From Icerya purchasi (Eukaryota > Arthropoda > Insecta > Hemiptera > Monophlebidae): a stretch of 64,000 nt of DNA. The notes beneath the pieces were generated by a model, which worked only from the letters and a program-made list of their open reading frames with translations, did not search any database and had not been told where the DNA came from. Shown in pieces: positions 1-11,700 of this stretch; within the stretch, counting starts at the first letter, position 1; each line of letters starts with the position of its first letter. Position numbers and translations under genes: made by a program. The DNA is taken from contig CM077116.1 of assembly GCA_039619475.1 (NCBI GenBank), forward strand, positions 378,684,188 to 378,748,187. Reading direction: 5' to 3'.

Positions 1-1560
1 CGTATAGACAGGTAATGCTCGCTGAAAATAATAGTATAACTATGAATGTATAATGTAAATTTTTACAGAGGCCTTAAAAAATTTCAGTTCTGAATTGTTA
101 AGAACAAGTTGTAATGTGAAGTATCTCACAATATTAGCCAAATCGCACTTGCAGAGCTTTTGCAGCAACTAAAATGTTCCTTGAATTAAGTTCAATGAGG
201 CAACAAATAAAGCTTGGTTTAACAGAACTTCAGTAAATTTAAACTATAACAAATAAAAAGATATATTCTTTTGATGGCTAATTAAATTATAATTTCAGTA
301 TTAGTACATATTATTTCGAGAACGTATTTACTTGAAAAATAAGAAAAAGCTTCGCAAAATTGTCATTTTAAGTAATGTTTAATTTAATTGTTCTAATTGT
401 TTATTATTAGTAAAATGTGAAATACACTATAATGATCTGATCCTTTATTTAATGACTAAATTAAAGTCATCAATAAGAGAAAATTTCTGTATAACGTCGA
501 GTCATTTATAATGCTCAAAAGAGATCGGACAATTTGTGAAATAATATTTTAATTTATAATTCAATAATTGAATTAACAGTTTGAATAGGTAACAATATGC
601 AATCGGAGAAAAAATAGATTTCTTTTGCACACTGTTGAAAACTTTTGTGTTATGTGAAATAATTAACTGATAGTAGTATTAGAAAAATATAATTTGAATG
701 TTAATAATTATAGACAGTAATAGCGACAACCACTTTTATTACTGTAAAACAATAAACTTTTTTTAGTTCGCAGACTTCTTATTAATATCTAGTTTAGGTA
801 AGTTTCATGTTTTTTTAATGTTGCTATAATCAAAAATATATACAATGTTACATACAGTTACGAAATTTTATTTAATATGTTTTACAATGTTATTAAATGA
901 AATTGTTTTATTACTTTATTTTTAAAGTTGAGTTTAATAAATTTCCTGCATTTTAACGGAAAAATATCTTAATAAAATTGTTAAAAACTTTTCTTCCTTT
1001 ATTTACTTAAATTAAAAATCTGGAAGAAAAAATTACTTGTACTTTGATTTGAAATAAACTAAAAGTTAAAAATTATAGTGCATAAAGTGTAAATAAACAA
1101 CAAAAAAATGAGTTATTATTATTAAAAAATTAATAAAAAATATTGTTGTGTATTTTTTATTAAGAAAAGTAAAGTAATTATTAATTTTTCAATAAAATTT
1201 AAATTTAAAGTGATGAATACTACAAACGATAATCGATTCTTCTTAAGTACTTTTCGATGCTTTTTGAGTATTTTTGTACTTGCACAAGTGTGTTCCCGAA
1301 AGGCTCGACATTTATTATAGTGTATTTCAATTTTTATAGAAAGAGTTAAAGATTTAGAAACTTAGTCTTACTTTGAGGCTTCAGTTTATACATTTTTAGA
1401 CATTAGGAATTTCTTATTACTTCTATATCAAGAATTTCATGTGATAAAATATAAATTTTTAGGTTAAACAGGCATTACATTATGCATTTTAATCATTTAA
1501 GAGACACCTCAAAAAATTAAACAATTTTGAAGCCCTTTAGAGGTTTGTATTTACAAACTT
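1..1560. other. AT-rich intergenic sequence, no gene seen
   Basis: Very AT-rich with many stops in all frames. I see no splice-compatible coding segment, RNA gene or repeat with clear ends. The hAT remnant that follows may once have extended into its right part, but I cannot read it there. Confidence 0.5.
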
Positions 1561-1564
1561 TTAA

Positions 1565-2235
1565 CTCTCACAATAAAACTACCGGTTTCTAACGATTTTC
1601 CACGAAGAGTAATGCTATGTGTACCACAGAAAATAATTGCAGAAAGAATGGATAATAATTTATTTCGATTCTCTTCTATTGTTCGTTTTGCATGTGCATC
1701 TCTATTTGGACGTTAATAGATAATTTCTTTCCCTTAATGACTTCAACAAAATTAATTGCATTCCTTGAAGCATTTTTATGCCAAATACTTTTTATGTGAT
1801 ATGTAGGGTTTTACTATAAATGATCCTTATAAACCTCGTTCAATTTTCTGAAGAATGATACTCAGTAACAACGTAGTGGTCTTTTGAAGTACTGTAAATA
1901 GGTTAAGCAAGGTGAATACTGCGTTAACCATGCAAACATAAAACGGTGACTCGACTGTCGAGAATCTTTACGAAAATTACGAGTATATGACTGATTTAGT
2001 TTCCAACAGTTTGTTAAAATTTCAAATTTTAATTCGCCTGTTTGTGGTTTTTCAATCACATAATTCCCTATGTTCAATTTTGAAGGAGCACCTGAAGAAA
2101 ATGTAGCATCACTATCTGGAAATGGTTGATTAACTGATGACAGAGATGGGCCGCTTTCATTTCTTTTAAGTTTTTGACGATAAACCCATATTTTCGAAGA
2201 TTCAACATTTGTTTTCTGCAGTTTTGATTTTAGAC
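1565..2235 (-). pseudogene. hAT transposase remnant, N-terminal part (ZMYM1-like/TTF-type)
   Basis: Read on the minus strand, 2235 down to 1862 is open and gives KLNIGNYVIEKPQTGELKF, then ILTNCWKLNQSY and a damaged continuation. This matches the N-terminal TTF-type zinc-finger region of hAT transposases often annotated as zinc finger MYM-type protein 1-like (family knowledge). After a stop at 1862-1864, a second block in another frame (about 1565-1720) reads NRNKLLSILSAIIFCGTH followed by an LRGK motif. That resembles the next conserved hAT block, where hosts of the family read IIFCGRH..LRGH. The catalytic core and the ends are not visible, so this is a truncated, frameshifted fossil. It is not the N-terminus of the 21.7-kb hAT copy, which lies far away on the other strand. 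Confidence 0.62.
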
Positions 2236-2465
2236 GAAATGTAAATTACGTGAAATAGGACGAAATCTGCATATTTACAAGCGGTACCGTTTCTGCCTTC
2301 ATATGGCAAAGAACGCCGTGTGTAGTCGTATGCTTTTAGTCTAATTTTTAAACTAAAATGGAAGGGTAAACTTATGTACTTACTAGTTGAAAAATATCAA
2401 ATCTGACTGATCATTGAAAATGTGATAAATACATATTTTAAACAAGAAAAAACAAAAGATATAAT

Positions 2466-3345
2466 AGAAAATACTGAGCAATGTATCGTGATCAAATTCT
2501 TGGTCAAACGCGGAGTAAAACTGTTGGAAATTCTTGTACAGTTACATGATGTGTTTAAGGAAGACGCTATGAAACAACCGACCGTTTTCAAGTGGGCTAA
2601 ACGGTTTAAAGATGGTCGTGAATCACTCAAGGACAATCCACGCCGCGGCGGTCCTTCTACAGAAAAAACAGCGGCAAATGTTGAACGTGTGCCCATGCGC
2701 GTGCTCCAAGACCGTTGAGTGAGTTATCGAATGTTAAAAGAAGAGTGAAACATCAACTGCAAGACCATTCAGTAGATTTTAAATGACGATCTAGAGATGC
2801 CAAGATGGTTCCAAAACTGCTCACATCTGAGCAAAAAGAGTTCCAGAGATCTATGTGTCAGGACATGATTGATCGAATTGACCCTGAAGGAAACCAGTGG
2901 ATGTCGTCCATTATCACGAGGGACGAGTCTTGGGTGTTCGAATATGACCCTGAGACCAAGAGACAGAGCATGCAGTGAGTGGAGAAGGGCAGGAAGCGTC
3001 CGAAAAAAGCTCGTATGTCCAAATCAAGAGTCAAGTCTCTACTGATCGTTTTTTTCGACATCAACGACGTTGTTCATCATAAATACGTTCTCGGAGGCCA
3101 GGCAGTCAATGCAACATTCTACATCGAAGTTTTGAAATGGTTACGAGCCCGCATGTACCGCGCAGGACCCGAATTGGCCGAGAAGAGTTAGGTGCTGCGT
3201 CATGACAACGCTCCAGCACATTCGTCTTTCGCAGTACGCCAGTTTTTTAATATTCCACAGCATCCCCACGCTTCCGCACCCCCTTACAGCCCAGACCTGG
3301 CCCCGTGCGACTATCATTTGTTCCTTCAACTCAAAAGTTACTAGA
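2466..3345 (+). pseudogene. decayed mariner transposase
   Basis: A Tc1/mariner transposase readable in pieces across frames. The N-terminal helix-turn-helix region (2470-2718) includes FKWAKRFKDGRESLKDNPRR. A linker block, KMVPKLLTSEQKEF, covers the WVPHEL-like motif position. The first catalytic aspartate is in TRDESWVFEYD, the second in RHDNAPAH and the third in PDLAPCDY, with 34 residues between the last two (D34D). Stops at about 2716, 2977 and 3189 and at least two frameshifts break it. The C-terminus after LFLQLKSY is missing, and I could not find terminal inverted repeats. It differs strongly from the intact mariner at 53.7 kb, so it is an older and separate lineage. Confidence 0.85.
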
Positions 3346-4080
3346 AAAGAAACCGATACAACAGCATTATCAAAGTTGAAAGTGTCATGATGAGGGTCCT
3401 GATGGGCCTATCTTCGTGGTGGGGTGGGGGTGGGGGGTGCTTTCAAAAATAGGTCGAACGTTGGCGGCGCTGCGCTGACCTCGGAGGAGACTACTGTGAA
3501 GGTTTTAGGGTAAGTTTCCCCTTCCCTCATTTTTAGGCCCTCCCGGGCAAAATTATAGGAATATAATTGTCACACCTTGTAAGCATTAGTATATAACATA
3601 TTTTTATTCTCTTACTGATATACCTGTTGACTCTTTGTCTGTAACATACTTTTGTTCTGAGAGGATTAGCATTATATATAATTATTTTACGTGTCCACTT
3701 GAAATAAAAAATGTGTTATTTGTTTCAATTTTTCCATTTCATTTCAGCCACGGGAGCAGTTGTCCCTCTTGCCCCAAACTGGGTGCGCCCTTGAGTACAG
3801 AAATATTAGCAATAACAAACTTCTACAAAAAATGAAAATGAAAAATTGTGTGTCCCATTAAATAATAAGATAAAAAAAAATTAAAAATCTAATAGCTAAA
3901 CTCGACAAAAAATATTCTTTGTGGAAGCCGATCCGCCGACTAAAATGACCAGTTGTCAGAACTCGTCCTTTGCATGACGATAATAGTAGCTGGGTAAGAC
4001 GTGATGAAGACAAAGCTGAACTGTTCACACGTCATTTATTACACGTTTTTCAGTCGCATAATTTATAGTCTGATATGAAA
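3346..4080. other. intergenic, G-rich patch, no gene
   Basis: Holds a short G-rich stretch (about 3418-3440) with no recognisable element ends. No coding segment seen. Confidence 0.4.
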
Positions 4081-4782
4081 TCATCGGTTACTATAATAAC
4101 CTATCGTGAATATCAGTAGTTGTTCCCTTACACTCCACGCGAAGTGGTGAGTGAAATTGATAGGAATATGTCTCCTGAGAAAAGCGCACGGTATCGACAA
4201 CATTTCAGCCAGAGTCCTGAAAGGATTTGTGAAGAAAGGCATCGCTGTGTTAACATACATTTTCAATGCATGTGCGTGTCTAAAACATGTGACCTTATGT
4301 TTTAAGATGGCTCAAATTATAATGTTAAAAAAGCCAGATAAGCTAAAATAGGAAATTACATCTTATCGCTCGATATCATTATTACCAGTAATTTCCAAAC
4401 TCTATGAAAAATTACTATTAAAACGATTACTATCCCCGCTGGTTGCAGACGAGCTTCCACTTCACTAGTTTGGTTTCAGAAGACAGTACTCTACAGTTGA
4501 GCAAATGCATTGCGTTGTATTGATTGTTAATGGAGTATTTGAACAAAAGCAATAGTGTGTTACGGTATTCTTTAATATCGCTCAGGCATCTGATGGAGTC
4601 GGACAACAAGGGGTTAAATACAAACTAAGCAGACTACTGCCAGGTAATCTCTGTCAACTGCTCGTACCATACCTGGCTGATCGTCAATTTCGTGTAATAC
4701 GCCAGAACTCCGTGCTAACTCTCTACAATATACAGGCAGGCGTACCACAGGGGAGCGCTTTTAGATCTCTCCTGTATTTACT

Positions 4783-4902
4783 CCAAGAGAAATGAACTTG
4801 CCCTCCTACTCTCATTAGCGCCGTTGGGCTTAGTTCATCGTGAACCTTAACTTCACTATCCCCGACGCCCTGTCAAAGGTACGGGACTTACTTTACTTTA
4901 CT
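4783..4902 (+). mobile_element. SINE, 5'-truncated, with 10-bp target duplication
   Basis: A 120-bp segment ending in ACTTACTTTACTTTACT-type sequence interrupts the LINE reverse transcriptase. It is flanked by the direct repeat TGTATTTACT (4773-4782 and 4903-4912). It matches the 3' part of the longer SINE at 18110-18356: both contain CCTCTACTCTCATTAG-like sequence, then GCCGTTGGG, GTGAACCTTAACTTCA and GACGCCCTGTCAA. Removing it and one repeat restores the reading of the LINE. Confidence 0.85.
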
Positions 4903-5032
4903 TGTATTTACTATATGTGAAAGATTTACTGGTTGATGAAACCACAATGACTACATTTGTGGATGACACAGCAATACTTGCAGTAAGTGATGGTCATCTG
5001 GCGACCACGGCTAAGTTGCAGCCTGCTCCCAA

Positions 5033-5728
5033 TTTTTTTTTTTTTTGAAAAATATGTGTTTGTTATTTTTTACATACAAATCTTTCGTTAAGCTAAAACG
5101 CTTGTCGACGAATTATGATATGAATACTTTACCATCTTAACTTAACTTATACATACACATAATCGTGTAATATTTACTAATCTTAACCTATCATCAATAC
5201 TTAATAATCTATTTCAATCTTTTATATTCGATGTTTTTTTTTTCTATTCAGTTTTTTTGTTGCGCCTTGTCATTTTATTTTATGTTTATTACTTTTTTTA
5301 CATTTTCTTCTTCCTGAAGCCATTCCTTTATTTTCTTTTTCCTTTCCCCTATTTTTTCCTTCTTTATTATTTCTTTGGGTATTTTATTCAACTTTTTAAT
5401 TATTTCACTATCGGTTTCTTCTTTATGATTTCCTATTCATTTCAAGCATTTAATCTGCAGTTTATTTATTTTCCCTGAGTATGCTTTTCTCGCCATCCCC
5501 CATGCCTGAATTCAATATCTGATTCTCGACTCTACTAGCGCATAATAAACGACTTTTAATGTTTCATTTGTTGCATATTTCTTTAATGTATATAAAGCTG
5601 GTAAAACTGCTCTTATTTTCTTTGCAATGTATTCCATATGTATGTCCCATCTTAAGTGTTAGTCCATCATTACTCCCAAATATTTATACTGCGTACTATG
5701 TCTAACTTTTGATAGTTTTTCATTTCGC
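5033..5728 (-). mobile_element. 5'-truncated LINE inserted in opposite orientation
   Basis: On the minus strand a reverse transcriptase C-terminal part reads KYLGVMMD, then HLRWDIHMEYIAKKIRAVL, ALYTLKKYATNETLKVVYY and ALVESRIRY (about 5715 down to 5510). A lysine-rich tail ends at a stop near 5274. About 200 bp of 3' UTR and a poly(A) run follow (T run at 5033-5046 on the plus strand). The poly(A) tail and truncated 5' end are typical of target-primed insertion. It lies inside the Jockey-type element, so it is younger than that copy. No clear target duplication was found. Confidence 0.72.
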
Positions 5729-6791
5729 ATGTGTTGATAAATGGAGTAAAAATTGGAAAATAAAGCTTAATAAGCAAAAATCTGTTCACATCATGTTTGT
5801 GTATCGTCATAATAATTTATGGAATCATGTATGTCTTTGCAACCAGCTTATTCCACATACCGAATCTGTCAAATACCTTGGTATATGTTTGGACAAACAT
5901 TTGACATGGGAGTCATTGTCTTCTCATTTTCGTCTTCAAAAAAGTAAGGATTAATTAGCTCACGCTTTACCATACTATAACTTTGGTGCTGTGAGTAGGG
6001 TTTTCAGGTGCCCAATATCTTCTGCTCATCCGCAGAAACATATTTTCTGAGACCGAAACGAGTTTTAAACCATACTGAACTTTCACTATTGGCCGAATAG
6101 AGCTTAACATAAAAAACACTCTCTGTTCATCAGATTATTTCATTACACACACAGTGTCGTTACACATCGAAAACTACTTATGTACTTAGTGGCATAGTCT
6201 TACGAATCCAACACGTATTTTATCACCTCACTGACTCCATTGTATGCAGAATAACAGAGTTATTAGCATGTAACGTTTACTTTGCTGCACCCTGCATTTG
6301 GAAATTAAATACAATTGTATCAGTAGGGTCTCTTATTTTATATTAGAAAAAACAATAGAAAAGTCTGGAATATTTATTTTGAAAAAAAAAATTGCCCGTC
6401 ATGTGTAGTTCTTACTTTACTTATAATTCTAATATTCAGTTTAGACAAAATAGTTGTACTATAAATATCAAGATATGATAAAATCTTGAAAACATTAATC
6501 CGTCAATTTAACAATAATTTTACGTTACGTTCGAAATTTAAAAACAGTAATTTAATAACGTAACTGATGTATTATATTGTAGAAAACTTCTGCAAACATT
6601 AGTTGAAAGTTAATTTTGTTTAATTCAATTTTAAACTTGAATATCAAATTTAAAAAAAAATGTTGATTCTTGTAATACCATTCTTTATTACAAATGTTTG
6701 TAATTTAAATGAAATGTAAAAGTTAATGATGGGGATAACATTTCAGTCCTGTATTGACAGAAATAGTGCCGGGTTTTAATATTGTTAGCAG

Positions 6792-7106
6792 CAGGCCCGT
6801 GCCCAGATTTTTGGTGGCGGGGGGGGGGGGGGGGGGTGAACATTTTCTTTGCATATTTATTTTATAAATAAAAATACATTTTTCACTAATATTCATGCTA
6901 TTAATAATTTCCGTCATTTTGATTTATATATTAATAATTTAAATAAATGAATTACTGTATAAACATTAATAAAAATTACACATGTTATTGATTATACTCG
7001 TAACAAAAAATTTTGCACAAAATATTAATGAAGTACCCAAGCAATTTCAGTTCTCATGGGGGGGGGGGGGTTAACCCTCAAAACCCACCCTGTGGACACG
7101 GCCTTG
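6792..7106. mobile_element. hAT-type non-autonomous element, family A copy 1
   Basis: Begins CAGGCCCGTGCCC and ends GGACACGGCCTTG, giving imperfect 13-bp terminal inverted repeats. It is flanked by a perfect 8-bp duplication GTTAGCAG (6784-6791 and 7107-7114), the hAT signature. G runs sit just inside both ends (6820-6836 and 7059-7070). The interior is noncoding and AT-rich. It matches the copies at 20775 and 25065 but lacks about 120 bp found in both of them. Confidence 0.88.
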
Positions 7107-7114
7107 GTTAGCAG

Positions 7115-8671
7115 CACTATAGTTTAACTATTTTCGTTAATTAGATTATTGTAATCTATTCTACTTTTAATTTCCGTGTCATTTTTTTTTTCATTCTTTA
7201 TTTTGTCAGTATAAAACAGTAATAACTGTTTGTTTTTTCTTTAATTCAATGGATAATTAATGTAAAAAAATTATTCCTTTTAGTTTTTTTTTACAATTCG
7301 GCATATTTCACCAGTAAAACTTTTCCGCCGTCAACATTTATGGATAAGTACCCATTTTTCTGCCCTTGTATCTCTCATATTATTTATTTTTATTCCAGTA
7401 ATTATATAATAAAAATATGGATTTCTTAAAAGTGTTATGATATTTTTTCCCATTGTTTGTAATATTTTTTAATTAATCTTTTATTTTCATTACGGCCATG
7501 TACACTTCCGAAAGAGAAAATAATAGTATTACCCGTAAATATTAAAATTTTTTTTAGAATATAACAACCGTTTACAATTTTGTACATGTAAATAAATGAA
7601 ATCCTTAAAATGATGTAAATTTTTAAATAAATAGTTTCCTTTAATTTATCACTGTTTTGTAATCTTTAAAGCATTTTAAATAAAAGCAAATAAAAATAAT
7701 AGCATCTTAAAATGTGATTAAAATGTTGATAAAATATGCTGAAAAAGTTATTTTTTGAATATGACAAAATAAAACTGAAACATTTAATGTGGTGTTTACG
7801 TACAAACATTCCAATATTGTTAAGTAAAAAAATTGTAAATGTTAAAGAAAAACCGATGATTTCTAGGAGAGCTGTGTTGTAATTTTTTGTATGTATATAT
7901 GTATCTATGTATGTATATTTTTTTTTCCATTCTTTTTTAAATCTACACATTGTTATTTTCTTAATTGCCTAAAATTTTATGTTAATTTTTTTATTATAGA
8001 TTTCATTAACATAAAATTTTATAAGAAATTGAGTATTAAAAACAGCAGAATGCGACCGTTGAAGTTTAAAGATCATATGGAAAATTAACAGAAAACATTT
8101 CTAAAATGATTTTGACACGTAAGACTATAAATACCGACTAAAAACAGAAATAACATTCATGCGGACTATGACGGATGTTTTTGTTCGTAATTTTTGAATT
8201 TATTCTTAGAGAACAGTAAATGAAACAAGTATACATATACATAATTTTGTGATAGTAAAATATTGTTGCTGTTAGAGTTGCATAATTTTAAACGGAAGTT
8301 CATTACTATGTTGTTCAGCAGCATCTTTCATGGAAATAATATTTTTAAAAAGCTAATAATGATTATTTATTTTTTATTTTTACATGGTTAAAGCTAGTTT
8401 TTAGAAATGATAAAATTTGTGTAGTGAGGTAAATAATTTAATTCCGGAATTCATTGCTGAATATTTAATTAAATATTTTTATTAAGTAGAATTTTGGTGA
8501 GGCTAAGTTATTGATATCGTGTTGCTTAGCAACTAAATATGTTTTTCTTTTAAAAATTTCGAGGCGGTAAAAAAAACATTCTGCCCTATAGTTATTATTA
8601 TTATCATTAAAAAATTGTGGTAAATATTTTTAATGGTAGTGCGTTATGTATAAAAAGTGAAAAATATTAAA
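7115..8671. other. intergenic sequence upstream of BBS4
   Basis: AT-rich sequence with no coding match. It must hold the promoter and 5' UTR of the BBS4 gene, but I see no dependable TATA box or initiator. Confidence 0.4.
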
Positions 8672-8756
8672 ATGGTTTCTATTCCAAATGGAATTATATT
8701 AAATAGTAGAGGTCAAGCTAATAGTGTTGTCACTATGGAAGGCAGTGGTAATATAG
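8672..8756 (+). CDS. BBS4: BBS4 exon 1
   Basis: Encodes the start, MVSIPNGIILNSRG, through MEGSGNI plus the first base of a glycine codon. Donor is ATAG|GTAAAT. An internal Met at about residue 22 is an alternative start. This region is not conserved in BBS4, so exon 1 is the least certain of the ten. It is chosen because its phase joins exon 2 and its splice site is good. Confidence 0.7.
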
Positions 8757-11700
8757 GTAAATACGACTTTATTAAGTTGGTTCGGTTTTGTAATATTCAC
8801 TTAATTCTGGATAATTTGCAGAACTTCTCTCTTCTTCTCTTATAAGATTAAAAGGTCTATATAAAAATGTTCGCAATAAATCATTTGCTATTTTATTGTT
8901 TACGAGGGGAGAGTCAGGTTAGGTTAATGAGGTTTTTTTTTAAATTTTTTTTTAAAGGGCGTAATATTTATTTGTTTACGAATAATTATATGTTATTTAG
9001 TGTTTAGATAATCCGCATTCATTTTATTAGGTAAACATATTTATAAACAACAAAAGCAGTTACTTGAAATTGGTTCCCCGGAAACGTGCTGCGTAACGCA
9101 CAGGTCGTTCTTATTATTTAAAATGAAATATCCAAATTAAAAAATATATATATAGTAATGCACTTTTCATTAGTCTAAATTTAAAATAAAATTAAAAATT
9201 CTGCGCCGTTTTAAGACACATTCAATTTTTTAGATAAAAAAAATTTTTTTTATTTTAACTTTAAGAAACCTTTACGTTCATGGAAAAGAGAATATGTTAG
9301 GGAATATTTGGGCAAAATTGTATAAAAAATTAGATGAAAATTCGCAAAGCTATGTTGTATGGCGCGTGAAGTTTAACGTTTTAAGAAAAACATATTAAAA
9401 GTTTTTTGGAACCGTATACTTGCGCTTTGTAGGTATACTTCGACTTCTACTTTCTGTTTCAAATAGTTGGAGGACATTTACAAGATAGTAACTTTTTAAT
9501 ATTTATTAAAGTAGATTATTCATATAATTTTGGAAATTAATATTTCGTTCAACAAAAAATTTATCCAGTACTAATAATGTAAGATTGTAGACAAGAATTC
9601 TGTGAAAAGTAAAAGCAAACTGTGTAAAATTGTCTTTACGTCATGTAATTTGCATCAGGATATTCGGTTTTTGGTAAATAAGTAACTCTTAGCCAGCCGT
9701 GACATGTTTTCTTTAAGAACTATGAATATATGCGAAGTGATTGTTGCGATGAATTTAGATGTTGGTGGCTTGGACTTTTTGTTTTGCGCTATTAATTAAC
9801 ATTGTCGATGCGTGGTTCTATTTTAATCCACTTTTTGCAAGTATGTCGTTCTGGAAGCGTGTCTTTGTTTTGTTCTTCTAAAAGACGTTTTCTAACGTTT
9901 ATTATTTTGCAGTAAACCTTTGAAAGAAGGTAAATGTATCTTTTTTTTTTTTTAAATGCATTTATAATTTTGATTATGTTTATTATGATAGGCAACAAAT
10001 TCTTTTTCATAGTTATATTTGGAGCTATGCGAAGTATAAAATGACACTGAGTTACTGTAATACGTATAAATATAAATGTTTATAATTTTTATGTATTATT
10101 TTTGTTAGGCGCTGGTATATGTAATTCGTCATTGAATAAAAGAAATTGGATGATATATTTCTACTACACAAGAAAAGATTTTTACGAATGTAAGGTTGTC
10201 ATACAGGATGAATTGAAATTTAGTAACGGATATAATGAATTTGCTAATTATATGCTAGTAAGAATTTGTATTAACAGTTATGGCGTTAGAAAATTGGAAA
10301 GAGGCACTGATTTAAATAAATTTTATATTTGTAATTAAATTGCCTAAAATCAATATTTTAAATGCAAAGTAAAATATCTAATCAATCTTTCTCCACTTCC
10401 CGAACATGAATAAAAAAAGGTTAACACAGAAAAAATAACAACCCAGCTCGGAAGTGCGAAAGTAAGAAGGCTGATTTATTTGACATTTTTTGAACGTAAA
10501 TTGTATGTGTGATTTGTAACTGGTTTCACTACAGCCTGTTATCTTTTTACACGAACACTCGTTCTTCATACACACCACACATGTACATGTACATTTCTTT
10601 CCGTTTGTTAAAGAAAAGTGTAAATGCACAATTCGTTAGAATTAAAATTAGTTGGATGTATTGTGACTGGTATAAAAGTCACAGCAATAATTTCCAAATT
10701 TACATATATGTACATGCATTGCGCTTATAAATAATTTTGTTAGTAAAACAGTATTTTAAACAGTGCTTTCTTTTATGAAATTCAAATTATACTTTTGTAT
10801 AATATTTTATACATCTGTTTGAATCTATGTAAAGGAGAGTGATATGTTTAAAATATAATTTTGCATAAATATTAAATAATAAACTCATGATCAACAATTT
10901 AAAACAATTTTTAGGTACGTTATTATAAAATGAATTGGTGACATTTTTCTACAATATTGTAATTAGGAACTGTTTGTACAAGAGTATTTTCATTAAGTAC
11001 CTTCTAAATGTTTCTTATAAATCTATGTCATTAATTGGATTTAAGCAATCATTTGTTTAAGGGCAAACGGGTCATAAAATTCTGTCTACCACTTCTCTAT
11101 TTCCGTGTTTCTCTTTCTATACACAGATATTTATTTAAATAGTGTTTTTTATTTTCTTTAATTTTCGTACTTATAAACAATTTTATATTTCGATTTTTGT
11201 GGTAATTATAATAACTTCCATCTTAGGAAAGTTAATAATTATAGATATTATAACATAATTTAATATCATTTAAAAAAAAATGCAAAGACGTGATTTGATA
11301 TAACTTTCCAAAGTAATTTAAATCTAGTCGTTCTTAGAGGTGAAAATGATTAAATTAATTTAATTTTTTCTTTTTATATACAGTGAAACTTCTACTAACG
11401 GACACTTCTAAATAGTGAACATTTCCTAATAGCGGACAATTTTGAAACCCCCAGTATTTTCCCATAAGACACAATATAAAAATATTTCCCAATTACGGAC
11501 GCGGACAAGTATGATTTTGGAAATTCGATTTCTGTTAAACGGACAAAGTTTGTCAAAAAAAGTTCAATTAGTTCCTCAGATTATTGTTTAATAGAGGAGG
11601 AATTGCATGTGGAAGATCAAATGAATTAGCAGCTGAATTCATGCAACAACAAAATTCATCTGATGCTGCAGTAGACTTGATGACAATAATGTTTATGATG

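Larger units (their letters stand above)
4130..5990 (+). mobile_element. Jockey-type LINE remnant, interrupted twice
   Basis: Decayed reverse transcriptase of a Jockey-clade non-LTR retrotransposon on the plus strand. Readable blocks are KAHGIDNISARVLKGF (about 4180), SYRSISLLPVISKLYEKLL (about 4363), FGFRRQYSTVEQMHCV (about 4470), AGVPQGSAF (about 4738), the active-site box FVDDTAIL (about 4950), and WSKNWKIKLNKQKSVHI with VKYLGICLDKHLTW (5740-5910). The box FVDD stands for the usual FADD. Stops and frameshifts are scattered through it. Two later insertions split it: a SINE at 4783-4902 and a minus-strand LINE at about 5033-5728. The 5' endonuclease part is missing and the 3' end fades after about 5960. 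Confidence 0.82.
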
